In this document: one piece after another, positions 26,799 through 36,011 of the stretch
Layout of the letters: each line of letters begins with the position of its first letter
How positions within the stretch are numbered: position 1 is the first letter of the stretch
Assembly (NCBI GenBank): GCA_903911145.1
Contig: CAIWCD010000024.1
Span: forward strand, 1-64,000
Direction: 5' to 3'
Length of the DNA: 64,000 nucleotides
Source: an uncultured delta proteobacterium
Lineage (GTDB): Bacteria; Myxococcota; Myxococcia; Myxococcales; 40CM-4-68-19
The notes under the pieces: generated by a model
What the model was told of the DNA's origin: nothing
The model's input: the letters and a program-made list of their open reading frames with translations, nothing else
The model's database searches: none
Position numbers and translations under genes: made by a program

Positions 26799-27398
26799 CT
26801 ACTTCTTCACAACCGTGATCTTGATATCGGTCTGCTTATCGTCGCTCTTGGCGTGAATCAGCGCGTCGCCGACCGCAAGGCCCCACGCGGAGCCGCCGCC
26901 GTCGATGCGCACGATCGAGGGATTGCTCGAGGTGAAGCGGATATCGCGGTTTGCGCGGACCTTGCCGTCGATGCCGAGCGCGACGACTTGCAGCTTGGTG
27001 GGATCGGCGTCGACCTTCAGCGTCAGCTGATCGGGATCGGCCTTGAGCGACTCGACGAGATCGACCTCGACGGCGATCTCGGCGGAGAGCTCAGCCCAGC
27101 GCGCGGTGATGACGGTGTGGCCCGAGGTCAGCGCGGCGACTTCGCCGTTCGCGTCGACGGCGGCGATGAAGGGATCGCGCGAGGTCCAGGTGGCGCGCTC
27201 GGTCGGAAAGACGGTTCCACGGCGGTCCATCATCTTGCCGTGCAGACGCACCGACTCGCCCTTGTGCTGCAGGCGCGGCATGTGCGGATCGATCTCGATG
27301 TGGTCCGGCCGCTCGCAGGCGGAACAGAGAAGGGCGAGCGTAGAGAGCGCGCACGCGGTGCTGCGGGAGAGGCTGCGGTTCAGACGAGTGCCGATCAT
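26799..27398 (-). CDS. Lipoprotein with two Big_2-like domains
   Basis: A 199-residue protein. The start at 27398 gives MIGTRLNRSLSRSTACALSTLALLCSAC, a lipoprotein signal with lipobox C-S-A-C (the more upstream frame is arginine-rich and has no signal). Two Big_2/Ig-like domains follow, with WTSRDPFIAAVDANGEVAAL at about 70-90 and RFTSSNPSIVRIDGGGSAWGL at about 155-175; these are the standard W/F-S-S-x-P-x-x-A-x-V motifs. It is probably anchored at the outer membrane. The first 43 nt after its stop hold nothing. Confidence 0.7.
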   Translation of the reverse strand: MIGTRLNRSLSRSTACALSTLALLCSACERPDHIEIDPHMPRLQHKGESVRLHGKMMDRRGTVFPTERATWTSRDPFIAAVDANGEVAALTSGHTVITARWAELSAEIAVEVDLVESLKADPDQLTLKVDADPTKLQVVALGIDGKVRANRDIRFTSSNPSIVRIDGGGSAWGLAVGDALIHAKSDDKQTDIKITVVKK

Positions 27399-27528
27399 GA
27401 GTGCCGCGATACCAACGTGGCCGCGCACGGCCCATCCGCCGTCCGCCCGAGACGCCTGCCGCGACCGCTGCACCGCTCTGCGTCGTTGTCACGCGCCCAC
27501 AGGGCGAGGTAGGTACACGGCCCCTCGC

Positions 27529-28419
27529 ATGTCCATCCTCGTGAATCTCGGCGGCCGCCTCCTCCCTCCCGAGCAGGCCCTGGTGCCGGTGCTCGATCGC
27601 GGCTTTCTCTATGGAGACTCCGTCTACGAGGTGCTGCGGACCTACGCGGGCGTGCCGTTTGCGCTCTCGCAACATCTCGATCGGCTCGAGGGCTCTGCGT
27701 CGCGCATCGGCCTTGCGCTCCCTCTGCGTTCGCTCATCGAGACGGAGATCGCGCGCACACTCTCCGCGTCCGGAAACGCCGACTCGTACATCCGCGTGAT
27801 GGTCACGCGCGGCGAGGGAACGTTCGGCCTCGCGCCGTCTCTTTCCGACGAGCCACGCCTCGTAATCCTCGTGCGGCCGCTCGAACTGCCTGCGCCGGAG
27901 CTCTATGCTCGCGGGCTGCATCTGGCGATCGTGCCTGTGCGGCGCAACGATCCGCGCACGCTCGATCCGAAAGCGAAGACGGGCAACTATCTCAACAGCG
28001 TGCTCGCGATCGCGCAGGCGCGTGCGGCGGGCGCAGACGACGCGATCTTTCTCGACCTGAAAGATCGGATCACCGAGTGCTCGAGCGCGAACATCTTCTT
28101 CGTCAAGGAGTCGGTCGTGGTGACGCCGCCGCTGACGCAAGGGCTGCTCGCGGGGATCACGCGAGGCCGCGTGATCGACGTCGCCCGCGCTGCGAAAATT
28201 CTTGTGCGCGAGGAGCCGCATGGCACGGGCGCGCTCACGCAGGCCGACGAGGTGTTCGTCACCAGCACGCTGCGTGAGGTGATGCCGGTGACGCGCCTGA
28301 CGTTCCTCGGGGAGAGCGCGCCGGGTCCGCATGCGGTCGGCAGTGGCGTGCCCGGGCCGATGGCGCTGCGGCTGCGTGAGCTGTTCCGGGCGAGCGTCGC
28401 GAGAGGAGAAATGCAATGA
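27529..28419 (+). CDS. Class IV PLP aminotransferase
   Basis: A 296-residue fold-type IV enzyme of the branched-chain aminotransferase / D-amino acid transaminase / aminodeoxychorismate lyase group. The N-terminal DRGFLYGDSVYEVLRTY block (23-39), the PLP lysine in KAKTGNYLNSVLA (Lys150) and ECSSANIFFV (183-192) are clear. From sequence alone the substrate cannot be fixed. D-amino acid transaminase or aminodeoxychorismate lyase are the alternatives to a branched-chain enzyme. The stop overlaps the ATG of the SpoIID-like gene (ATGA), so both are made together. That hints at a cell-wall-related amino-acid role; this is inference. Confidence 0.85.
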   Translation: MSILVNLGGRLLPPEQALVPVLDRGFLYGDSVYEVLRTYAGVPFALSQHLDRLEGSASRIGLALPLRSLIETEIARTLSASGNADSYIRVMVTRGEGTFGLAPSLSDEPRLVILVRPLELPAPELYARGLHLAIVPVRRNDPRTLDPKAKTGNYLNSVLAIAQARAAGADDAIFLDLKDRITECSSANIFFVKESVVVTPPLTQGLLAGITRGRVIDVARAAKILVREEPHGTGALTQADEVFVTSTLREVMPVTRLTFLGESAPGPHAVGSGVPGPMALRLRELFRASVARGEMQ

Positions 28420-30143
28420 GCTCGCGCCGCGAACTTCTCACGCGGACTTCGTTGACGCTTGGTGCACTGGCGGCGCTCTCCGCGCGCGACGCGCTCGCTG
28501 TAGACGAACCGCACTCGACGCTCTTCGACGGCGCGCCCGAGCCGGACGATCCGCTCGAGCTGCTCTATTCGCGTCGCCTCGCCTTTGATTCCGGGCAGCC
28601 GCTCGTCACCGTCCGCGTCCTCGAAGGGCGCAGCGAAGCGACGCTGACCGCGCACGGCCCGCTCACGGCGCTTGCGCGGTCGGCTGACGGGAAAAGCAGC
28701 TTAGTGTTCGGAAGACACGAAGGTCCTGCGGGCGCGTGGCGGCTCAAGCTGCTCGAGGGGCGGCCGGGACTGGGCGCGACGTGGGTCGAGCTCGAGCAGG
28801 TTCGCTATGCCGACAAGGATGGGCGCGAGGCTGCACGAAAATCGTGGGAGGCGCGCGGCGTGAAGATCCGTCTCGCCACGGTCGGCGACGTGTACGGAAT
28901 CGCCGGGCACGTCGTCGATACGCGGCGCTGGTCGCTGCTTGCCGAGGGAGACGCGACCGAAGCGGGCGCGCAGGCGCAGGCACAGAGCCTCGCGGCGAAG
29001 TTCGGGATCCGTCCGCAGATCCATCGCGAGTACGCGACGCGTCCGAGCGGCCGCATCGCGCTCGTCGATGCGCGCGGACACTCTGTCGCTGAAGGTCACG
29101 GCGCCATCGAACTCAACTGCAGCAAGGGTCTCGCGGTCGCGCAGGTCGAGTACGGAATGGGTTACGCGTCGCACGGCTTCGAGCAGCGCACCTACGCGGG
29201 CCGGCTCTTTGCGTGCGTCGATGCGGGCGGCAAACTCGCGCTGGTCGCGGCCGTCCCGATGGAGCGGCTCGTCAAGGGAGTCGTCCCGAGCGAGATCTTC
29301 GCGCGCGCGCACGCGGAGGCGCTCAAGGCGCAGGCAGTGACGGCGCGGGGCGAGGTGCTCGCGAAGGTCGGCGCACGCCACCTCGGCGATCCCTATCTGC
29401 TCTGCGCCGAGCAGCATTGCCAGGTCTACAAAGGCACGTCGGCAGAGCAGAGCGGGACGTCTGCGGCCGTCGATGCAACGCACGGCGAAGCGCTCTTCGC
29501 CAAGCCAGGCGCGGACGATCTCACCATCCCGCGCCATCTCGTCGACTCGGTCTACTCGGCCTGCTGCGGTGGCTTCTCCGAGGACAACGACGTGGTCTGG
29601 GGCGGCCCGCCCGATCCCTCTCTGCGCGGTCGCCCCGACTTCGATCCTCGGGCGCCCGGCATGGCCCAATTCGCCGACGGCATCGGCGACGCACTCGTCG
29701 ATCGCTTCGTCCACCTCGCGCCCATTCCCAGTTACTGCGCTCTCTCGGGATTGGTCCCGAAGGACAAGGTGCGCTGGCGGCGTTCGTTCACCAGCGCGCA
29801 GGTCGACACGCTCTGCGCACCTCTCGGTGTCGGCCACGTGACTGCGCTCGCCGTCGAGGGCCGCGGCATCTCCGGTCGCGCTCGCGCGCTTCGTGTCGAA
29901 GGTACACTAACCACCTCGCGCATCTTCAGCGAACTCTCCATCCGCCGGCAGTTCCAGATGCTCTCGAGCGGAATGTTCGTCATCGCGCGCGAAGGCGACG
30001 ATTGGGTCTTCACCGGCGGCGGCTGGGGACACGGCAGCGGGATGTGCCAGACGGGCGCGATCGGCCGGGCGCAGAGCGGGCAGAGTTATCGGCAGATATT
30101 AGGCTGGTACTATTCGGGGGCGACGCCGGAGCGCATTTATTGA
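28416..30143 (+). CDS. SpoIID/LytB-domain amidase enhancer-like protein
   Basis: A 575-residue exported protein. The N-terminus MSSRRELLTRTSLTLGALA has a twin-arginine-like signal. The first 240 residues are beta-rich and include a SPOR-like stretch (GAQAQAQSLAAKFG). The SpoIID domain covers about 265-570: YAGRLFACVDAGGKLALVAAVPMERLVKGVVPSEI, ALKAQAVTARGE and the end GGGWGHGSGMCQTGA are diagnostic. In Bacillus SpoIID is a lytic transglycosylase acting on denuded glycan strands, and Gram-negative homologues are thought to remodel peptidoglycan. It is coupled to the aminotransferase gene by a 4-nt overlap. Confidence 0.88.
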   Translation: MSSRRELLTRTSLTLGALAALSARDALAVDEPHSTLFDGAPEPDDPLELLYSRRLAFDSGQPLVTVRVLEGRSEATLTAHGPLTALARSADGKSSLVFGRHEGPAGAWRLKLLEGRPGLGATWVELEQVRYADKDGREAARKSWEARGVKIRLATVGDVYGIAGHVVDTRRWSLLAEGDATEAGAQAQAQSLAAKFGIRPQIHREYATRPSGRIALVDARGHSVAEGHGAIELNCSKGLAVAQVEYGMGYASHGFEQRTYAGRLFACVDAGGKLALVAAVPMERLVKGVVPSEIFARAHAEALKAQAVTARGEVLAKVGARHLGDPYLLCAEQHCQVYKGTSAEQSGTSAAVDATHGEALFAKPGADDLTIPRHLVDSVYSACCGGFSEDNDVVWGGPPDPSLRGRPDFDPRAPGMAQFADGIGDALVDRFVHLAPIPSYCALSGLVPKDKVRWRRSFTSAQVDTLCAPLGVGHVTALAVEGRGISGRARALRVEGTLTTSRIFSELSIRRQFQMLSSGMFVIAREGDDWVFTGGGWGHGSGMCQTGAIGRAQSGQSYRQILGWYYSGATPERIY

Positions 30144-30247
30144 TGCGCGGGCTGGTGGCGATATATCGGCCGCTGGACCCGATCGCCTTTTTCGTGCTCC
30201 GCCGGCCTATTGGGACTTGGCGGCCGACGCATCAAGTGGATGCGCGT

Positions 30248-30262
30248 CCGGGCGCTGCCCGG
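30248..30262. terminator. Possible hairpin after SpoIID-like gene
   Basis: CCGGGC and GCCCGG form a 6-bp stem around GCT about 105 nt after the stop at 30143, in the gap before the convergent desaturase gene. The gap also contains the palindrome GATATATC. No T-run is present, so the call is weak. Confidence 0.25.
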
Positions 30263-30310
30263 GCTTGGCCGGACTTAATCGAATCTAATCGTCATCCACG
30301 GCCTGTTAAT

Positions 30311-31216
30311 CTAATCGGCCTCAAGCATCGGCCCGATGGGCATGACGCGCTCGCCACGCTGTGCGGCGGCCTTGATGGTGTTCTCGACGATCTTGCGGGG
30401 AGCGGTGCGGACATCCCAGACGAGGCCGACGAGCTGGAAGAGGCGGATTAAATAGAAGCTGCCGTCGATCTCCCACCAGCGGAATCCCTGATTGGCCGAC
30501 GACTGATAGTAATGGTGGTTGTTATGCCAGCCCTCGCCCATCGTCAGCACGGCGATAAGCGGGTTGTTGCGGCTGGTATCGGTCGTCGCATAGCGGCGGG
30601 TGCCCCAGAGGTGATTGAGCGAGTTCACCAGGAAGGTGCCGTGCCAGAGCATCACGGTGGAGACGAAGAGGCCCCAGACGAGATAGTCCCAGCCGCCAAC
30701 AAGGAAGAGGGCCACGCCCAGCGCGGCCGGCGGCACGAGGTGCCAGGTATTGAGCCAGCGCAGCTCGGGATACTTCATCAAATCCTTGATGCGCGATTCA
30801 TCGAACGCGGTGTGCTCGCTCGAGAGGATCCAACCGACGTGGCTCCAGAAGATGCCGCGCATCGGCGAATGGACGTCCTTCTCGGTGTCCGAATAACGGT
30901 GGTGATCGCGGTGGTGCGCCGACCACCAGAGAACTCCCCGCTGCATCGATGTCTGCGAGAGAAACGCGAGCACGAACTGGAAGGCGCGGCTCGTCCGGAA
31001 CGTCTTATGCGCGAAGTATCGGTGATATCCGATGGTGATCGCCGCCATCCGCGCGTAATAGACACCGAGCGCAAGCCCGGCGAGCTTCCAGCTGCAGTGG
31101 GCGATCAGCGGCGCTGCGAAGGCGAGAAGATGAACGGTGGCGAAGGGGATGATCAGGCTGGAGAAGGGCGAGGCCATCTCTTCTGTCTTCGGCGTTGCGG
31201 CGGTTTGTTCGGACAT
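30311..31216 (-). CDS. Acyl-CoA (delta-9) fatty-acid desaturase
   Basis: A 301-residue membrane di-iron desaturase of the stearoyl-CoA desaturase family. All three histidine boxes are present: HRYFAH (65-70), HHRDHH (101-106) and HNNHH (231-235). Four membrane segments surround them. The reaction is O2-dependent insertion of a cis double bond into saturated acyl chains, which adjusts membrane fluidity. GGAGG lies before the start. It is a single-gene unit, divergent from the parvulin lipoprotein gene and convergent with the SpoIID-like gene. Confidence 0.92.
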   Translation of the reverse strand: MSEQTAATPKTEEMASPFSSLIIPFATVHLLAFAAPLIAHCSWKLAGLALGVYYARMAAITIGYHRYFAHKTFRTSRAFQFVLAFLSQTSMQRGVLWWSAHHRDHHRYSDTEKDVHSPMRGIFWSHVGWILSSEHTAFDESRIKDLMKYPELRWLNTWHLVPPAALGVALFLVGGWDYLVWGLFVSTVMLWHGTFLVNSLNHLWGTRRYATTDTSRNNPLIAVLTMGEGWHNNHHYYQSSANQGFRWWEIDGSFYLIRLFQLVGLVWDVRTAPRKIVENTIKAAAQRGERVMPIGPMLEAD

Positions 31217-31335
31217 GTCGACAGCCTCCAGCAGTTGCTTGAATGTCCGGGGTGATCTAGCGGCGGTCTGTCATGGCACTGTCAGCACGCTCGAACTATT
31301 TCGTTCGTCCCGTGATCCTTTGAAAGGTCTCCTCG

Positions 31336-31815
31336 ATGAAATCCCTGGCCCGCATCGCGCTGCTCCTCTCGTTGTTCACGGCCGCGACTTCGCTCGGCGG
31401 CTGCGCGACTCTGTTCGCCCGTGGCGGGCCCCAGTCGGTCGAGATCCTCGATCGCAAGGAGACGGAGAAATCGGTCTCGGTGAAGCATGTCCTCATCAGT
31501 TGGGCATGGCTTGCGCAGACCTATCGGCAGATCGGCCTGAAGCTCGATCGGCGCGCGGAAGGGCGCACGCAGGCCGATGCCGAGAAGCTGGTCACCGACA
31601 TCCTGGCCAGGCTGCGCGCGGGCGAGCGGATCGAGCCGTTGATGCGTGAGTTCTCCGAGGACGAAGGAAGCGCGCAGAATGGAATGGCCTATCCGGTCAC
31701 GCCCGATTCGCGGATGGCCGGCGACTTCATTGATCTCGCGCTGCGCCTGAAGGTCGGCGAGAGCGGCATCGTCAAGAGCAAGTTCGGTTATCACGTCATG
31801 TGGCGGGAGCGATAA
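31336..31815 (+). CDS. Parvulin-type peptidyl-prolyl isomerase lipoprotein
   Basis: A 159-residue protein. The signal MKSLARIALLLSLFTAATSLGGC carries the lipobox L-G-G-C. The rest is a single rotamase (parvulin, PpiC/PrsA-like) domain: SVKHVLISW at about 48, FSEDEGSAQNGM at about 105-116 and VGESGIVKSKFGYHVMW at the end. It should assist folding of exported proteins at the outer or inner membrane surface. GAAAGG precedes the start. The next gene begins 8 nt after the stop, so the two form an operon. Confidence 0.88.
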   Translation: MKSLARIALLLSLFTAATSLGGCATLFARGGPQSVEILDRKETEKSVSVKHVLISWAWLAQTYRQIGLKLDRRAEGRTQADAEKLVTDILARLRAGERIEPLMREFSEDEGSAQNGMAYPVTPDSRMAGDFIDLALRLKVGESGIVKSKFGYHVMWRER

Positions 31816-31823
31816 GCGCAAAT

Positions 31824-32495
31824 ATGAGCGCTGCGCGCGGTCTCGCCTTCTTCGATATGGACGGCACGCTGGTCGACGGCGACTGCGGGCTGCTCTTCGT
31901 GCGCGATTGCACGCTGCGCGGATTGATCCCTCCTCGCGAACTCGCGGCCTGGGTCGGATGGCTTGTGCGTGCGGCGCGCGAAGGGGTTGGTGAGCCGGTC
32001 GTCGCCGAAGCGAAGAGGCAGCTCCTGCGCATCTGGCTGCGGCTGGGCGAGCAGGCCGCGGAGGCTGCTTATGATGATTTCTTCAGGCGGGTATTAAGGC
32101 CCCGCTTGCGGCCCGATACCTGCGCTGAGGTCGCGCACGCGCAGCGCGAGGGTCAGGTCATTCTCATCACTGCCAATCTGCGCACGATGGCGATCCGCAT
32201 CGGTCGCGAGTTGGGGATCCCGCCCGAGTTCTGCCTCGGCGCCGAGGCGGTTCGCGATGCGAATGGAGCGATTACCGGCGATATCGATCGGCCGATTTTA
32301 ATGGGTGAGTGGCGCGCGCGCTTCGTGACCGAGCGGGCCGCCCGCGAGCAGATCGAGCTGCACCAGGTGCGCGCTTATGGCGACTCGCTTCATGATCTTC
32401 CGATGCTGCGTGCAGTGGGGCGGCCCTGCGCCGTGCATCCCGGTCGCGCGCTGCGAAGGGTCGCCGCGGCCGAAGGCTTCCGCCTGCTCGGTTGA
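31824..32495 (+). CDS. HAD-IB phosphatase (SerB-like)
   Basis: A 223-residue HAD hydrolase of subfamily IB. Motif I is FFDMDGTLVDGD with Asp11 and Asp13; motif II is LITAN; motif IV is YGDSLHDLPML. A helical cap lies between motif I and II. Related enzymes dephosphorylate phosphoserine or lipid phosphates (PgpB-like, CicA-like); the substrate here is not clear. The start at 31824 follows GGGAGCG and lies 8 nt after the isomerase gene. The longer in-frame GTG start would overlap that gene. Confidence 0.85.
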   Translation: MSAARGLAFFDMDGTLVDGDCGLLFVRDCTLRGLIPPRELAAWVGWLVRAAREGVGEPVVAEAKRQLLRIWLRLGEQAAEAAYDDFFRRVLRPRLRPDTCAEVAHAQREGQVILITANLRTMAIRIGRELGIPPEFCLGAEAVRDANGAITGDIDRPILMGEWRARFVTERAAREQIELHQVRAYGDSLHDLPMLRAVGRPCAVHPGRALRRVAAAEGFRLLG

Positions 32496-32558
32496 CGGCC
32501 GCGCGCGACTAAATACAAGGTTCGCGCCCGCGCAGTTGATTCGAAGGAGAGTCTGGCC

Positions 32559-33431
32559 GTGAATCAGATCGAGTCGGGAACGAAGACGCTGCGCGTGCTG
32601 CTCGCGACGCCCGGTGCAGAGCTGCTCGATCGCGGGGCGCGTGCGATTGCGCGCGGGCTGCGCAGCGCGGGGATCGACGTGATTGAAGCGGGGCCGCGCG
32701 CGACGCCCTCGTCCCTTGCTTTCGCTGCGGCAGAGCAGAGGGTCGATCTGATCGCGCTGGTGAGCCTGCGCGCGGCTGGCGAGTTCTGCCAGCAGCTGCA
32801 GCAGGCGCTGGCGGTGAGCGGCGGCGCGATTGCGCTGATGCTGGAGGGAATCATCTCCGACGACGAACGCGCAGCGCTCTCTGCGCACGGCATCCATTCG
32901 CTGCATGCTCCGCAGGCTTCGATCGAAGAGCTCGTCGCCGCGATTGGCAATCTCGTTCCTCATGCGAGCACGCGACAAGAATCGCGCGCGCCCGCGCCCA
33001 GCGCAGCCATCCGCGCGACCCGGCTCGATCACACTGCGCTCTGCGTGCGCGATCTCGACGCGACGATTGCGCTCTGCGAAGAGCTGTTCGGTGCGCCTGT
33101 CTCCCATCGCGAAGTCGTCGCGAGCCAGAAAGTCTCGGCGGCCTTTTTCGATTTTCCCAACGGCGCGTCATTGGAACTGGTCTCGCCTGCGGTTGAACTC
33201 GGTGGCAACGCCGGCCTCGAGAGATTTCTCTCCAAGCGCGGCGACGGCCTGCATCACCTTGCGCTGCGCGTGACCGGCCTCGACGCGCTGCTCGAGCGGC
33301 TGGCGGCCAGGGGCGTGCCGTTAATCGATTCGGTATCCAGGCCCGGCGCGCGCGGTCACCGCGTCGCATTCCTTCATCCCAAGGCGCTCGGCGGCACGCT
33401 TCTCGAACTGGTCGAAGTGCACGAGGGATAG
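32559..33431 (+). CDS. Methylmalonyl-CoA epimerase fused to degenerate B12-like domain
   Basis: A 290-residue two-domain protein from GTG 32559, with AAGGAGAG upstream. Residues 1-137 look like the cobalamin-binding domain of methylmalonyl-CoA mutase (LRVLLATPG, DRGARAIARGLRSAGIDVIEAG, VDLIALVSL). The canonical DGHDRG motif is replaced by ELLDRG, so the cobalt-ligating His is Leu23. Residues 148-290 are a VOC-fold methylmalonyl-CoA epimerase (DHTALCVRDLDATI, FDFPNGASLELVSP, HHLALRV, GTLLELVEV). It should interconvert (R)- and (S)-methylmalonyl-CoA. The N-terminal part may dock to the mutase rather than bind B12; that is inference. No mutase gene is in the window. Confidence 0.8.
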   Translation: MNQIESGTKTLRVLLATPGAELLDRGARAIARGLRSAGIDVIEAGPRATPSSLAFAAAEQRVDLIALVSLRAAGEFCQQLQQALAVSGGAIALMLEGIISDDERAALSAHGIHSLHAPQASIEELVAAIGNLVPHASTRQESRAPAPSAAIRATRLDHTALCVRDLDATIALCEELFGAPVSHREVVASQKVSAAFFDFPNGASLELVSPAVELGGNAGLERFLSKRGDGLHHLALRVTGLDALLERLAARGVPLIDSVSRPGARGHRVAFLHPKALGGTLLELVEVHEG

Positions 33432-33458
33432 TTCGTTCCTCGATTCGAAACCGGGTTG

Positions 33459-35948
33459 TTATCCCCGCTTTGCCAGTGGCCGGAAGACGATGCGGCAGAC
33501 CATTGATGTGGCCGCCTTCTCGTGCACCAGTTTGGGCATCTCCGACAGCTTCGGCGGCGTCGGCATCATGAAGCCCGAGGCCGTCGTGCATTCAAATACG
33601 CCTGGCCCACGCTCGACCATTCCATCGAATTTCACGTCGGCGCGGATATCCTTGGCGAAGATCGATTCCTTCTCCGAATGGAGATAATCGGTGCGGACGG
33701 CCTCGACGCTCTCGATCTGCACCCAGGAATACCGCGCACCAAAGGCAATCCCGAGATGGATGGTGCCGTCGCTGAGTGGGACGACGAGGGCATAGTAACC
33801 ATCATAGGTAGCAATGGCGTCGAAGTCCTTCGAGGTCGTGTCATTGCCGAGGATGAACAGCACGCGGAGTTTCTCGTGCCGCAGCGTCAGGTCGTGCTGG
33901 TTGAATTCAAGTGAATATCGATTGGCCGCGAGCAGAGAGAGCGACAGCGTCAAGCTGGCCGAGCGCAATTCGGTCGGATAGTTCGTCCGCATATTGTCGG
34001 TCTTATCGAGCATCGAGAAGAGGCCGCGTCGCTGCAGGCCGAGCAGTCCTTGCTCGCGATCAAAGAGTGCGAAGGTATCTTTGGTGGCGAGGTTCAAGTC
34101 GATGCGGAATCCCTCGAGGCATGCGACCTCCATCTCGCTGGTGAAATAGAGGATCCGCGTGAGTGCGCCCAGAGCGGTCGCGCGCAATGCTGTCATCGAT
34201 GGGTGCCGGCCGATCTTGCGGAAGAACTCCTCGGCGTCGCGCGCGAACTGGATGCAATGCTGCTGGATCGGCTCGAGGCGGGCATGCTGCGCCGAGGAGA
34301 TCTCGTTCTGCTCGACGACCGGTTCGCCGTTCTCCTCGTATTGAGTCACGCTGACCATATCGGTCGTGCAGAGGTCCTCAATCATCGCGATGGTGTGATT
34401 GCGCAGAATCGCGGCGATCGCGCGAGTATCGACGATACTCCCGTCGACCAATCCCTTGCGCGCGCGCGACCAGCCTTGCGTCGGCGCCGCGATCATATAT
34501 CGGCCGACGATCTCGATTCCCAGCTCCTCGCGGAAGACCGGCTCGAGCAATCGCTGCACCGTTCCGACATAACCGAGGTCGACGAAGACGATCGTGTCGC
34601 CGCGCTCCATCGGCATCCGTGAGTTGATATGGCGGAAGAGCCGCTCGCGGTGTGTGCGCGAGCGGCTGATGATGACCTTGAGAACTTCAGGCTTGCGCAT
34701 CTGGCGCGCGAACTCTTCGGACGGCTGTTCGTGCCGCTCGGCCTTGCGGATGATCTCTTTCGCGAGCGGCCCGGGGATCTGCAGCTGTTTGGCGAGAGGT
34801 TCGAATCGATTGTGTGCGTTGCGCGTGAGGTATTCGTCAACTTCATGCTGCGAGCGGAAGGCCGCGGCCTGCGCGGAGAAGCGGCTGATCGAGACCGCCG
34901 GGCCGACCTCCTCACCAGCAATTGCATTGCAGACCTTGAGCGGCAGATAGGCGTCGCGCAGAAGGAAGACTGGCTTGACCTTCTTTCCTTCTGCGCGCAG
35001 CTGCGCGAGCTCATCGAGGATGAACTTGCCGAACGAATAGAGGAGGGGACCAATCCCGACATATCCGAGCACGCGCGGCGGATCGGCCGGCTGCGGACTT
35101 GCCGCGAGCAGGGCGCGAAATGGACTCTGCAGCGAATCCGAGCCGCGCGCCTGGCCGCTCTGCATGCTGTACGCGAGAGCCTCGGTGCGAAGGATCTGCT
35201 CGATATAGGCGTCCTGCTGGATGAAATGGAGCGCCTGGATCTTCGCCGCGCGAGGCCCGTCGAAATCAGCGAGCAGATTATCCCCGATATGCAGCAGCTC
35301 GGAGGGCTTGAACCCGGTCTTGGCGAGGACGTCCTGGAAGAGCCCTGCCGTCTTTCCGCGGCGATATTCACTCGAGCAGAAGATCCCATCGATCATCTCG
35401 AGCACGCCCGCGGGCAGGGTTACCGAGAGCAGATGGCGCAGCTGCGGCTCGGATAGATAGGTATCGCTGACGATATAGACTTTAAGCCCCTTCGCGTGCG
35501 CACCGCGGACGAGCTCGACGAACGGCGGGAAGGCGAAGCAGGCCTGCTCCTCTGCGGCGAGCTCGGCGGTGATCAGCGCCGAGCGCTGCGCTTCGGTCAT
35601 CGGCAACTGGAGATGATCTGCGTGGTAGATATCGGCCAGCTTCACCTCGACGGTCCGGCTGCGCACGCGCGCGAACTGGCGCGCCGAGGTCTCGGCTGTC
35701 ATTCGATCGAACGCCGTCATTCCGACTGCGCGCGCGGCCGGCGTCTTGGCGAGATCGAAGAAGACGTCGATCGGCTTGCCGGTCTGCCGCCAGAGCAGGG
35801 TGTCGAAGCAGTCGAGGGTGATGGCGCCGATGAGCGGCGCGAAGAATTCGAGCGCTTGCGGAAGCTCGAAGGCGCGAACGGTGGTGCGCGCCGGATCCTT
35901 CGTCGGGGAGGAACTCTGCTGCGGGCGCGAATCGGACGGAGATGCCAT
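33459..35948 (-). CDS. Large HAD-domain protein, unknown role
   Basis: An 829-residue cytoplasmic protein. The N-terminal 60-260 is a HAD domain: TLDCFDTLLWR carries the nucleophile Asp, VYIVSDTYLS is motif II and LLHIGDNLLADFDG is motif IV. About 570 residues without a recognised domain follow, including MERGDTIVFVDLGYVGTVQRLLEP, a segment I associate with long HAD proteins found near polysaccharide or glycosyltransferase genes. No glycosyltransferase is next to it here. It converges with the epimerase gene. A role in capsule or glycan synthesis is possible but unproven. Confidence 0.75.
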   Translation of the reverse strand: MASPSDSRPQQSSSPTKDPARTTVRAFELPQALEFFAPLIGAITLDCFDTLLWRQTGKPIDVFFDLAKTPAARAVGMTAFDRMTAETSARQFARVRSRTVEVKLADIYHADHLQLPMTEAQRSALITAELAAEEQACFAFPPFVELVRGAHAKGLKVYIVSDTYLSEPQLRHLLSVTLPAGVLEMIDGIFCSSEYRRGKTAGLFQDVLAKTGFKPSELLHIGDNLLADFDGPRAAKIQALHFIQQDAYIEQILRTEALAYSMQSGQARGSDSLQSPFRALLAASPQPADPPRVLGYVGIGPLLYSFGKFILDELAQLRAEGKKVKPVFLLRDAYLPLKVCNAIAGEEVGPAVSISRFSAQAAAFRSQHEVDEYLTRNAHNRFEPLAKQLQIPGPLAKEIIRKAERHEQPSEEFARQMRKPEVLKVIISRSRTHRERLFRHINSRMPMERGDTIVFVDLGYVGTVQRLLEPVFREELGIEIVGRYMIAAPTQGWSRARKGLVDGSIVDTRAIAAILRNHTIAMIEDLCTTDMVSVTQYEENGEPVVEQNEISSAQHARLEPIQQHCIQFARDAEEFFRKIGRHPSMTALRATALGALTRILYFTSEMEVACLEGFRIDLNLATKDTFALFDREQGLLGLQRRGLFSMLDKTDNMRTNYPTELRSASLTLSLSLLAANRYSLEFNQHDLTLRHEKLRVLFILGNDTTSKDFDAIATYDGYYALVVPLSDGTIHLGIAFGARYSWVQIESVEAVRTDYLHSEKESIFAKDIRADVKFDGMVERGPGVFECTTASGFMMPTPPKLSEMPKLVHEKAATSMVCRIVFRPLAKRG

Positions 35949-36011
35949 AGGGGCGCATCATCAAGACGCGGTGGCAGCGGGTCAACAAACTGGCCGCGTG
36001 CGTTGATTGAC

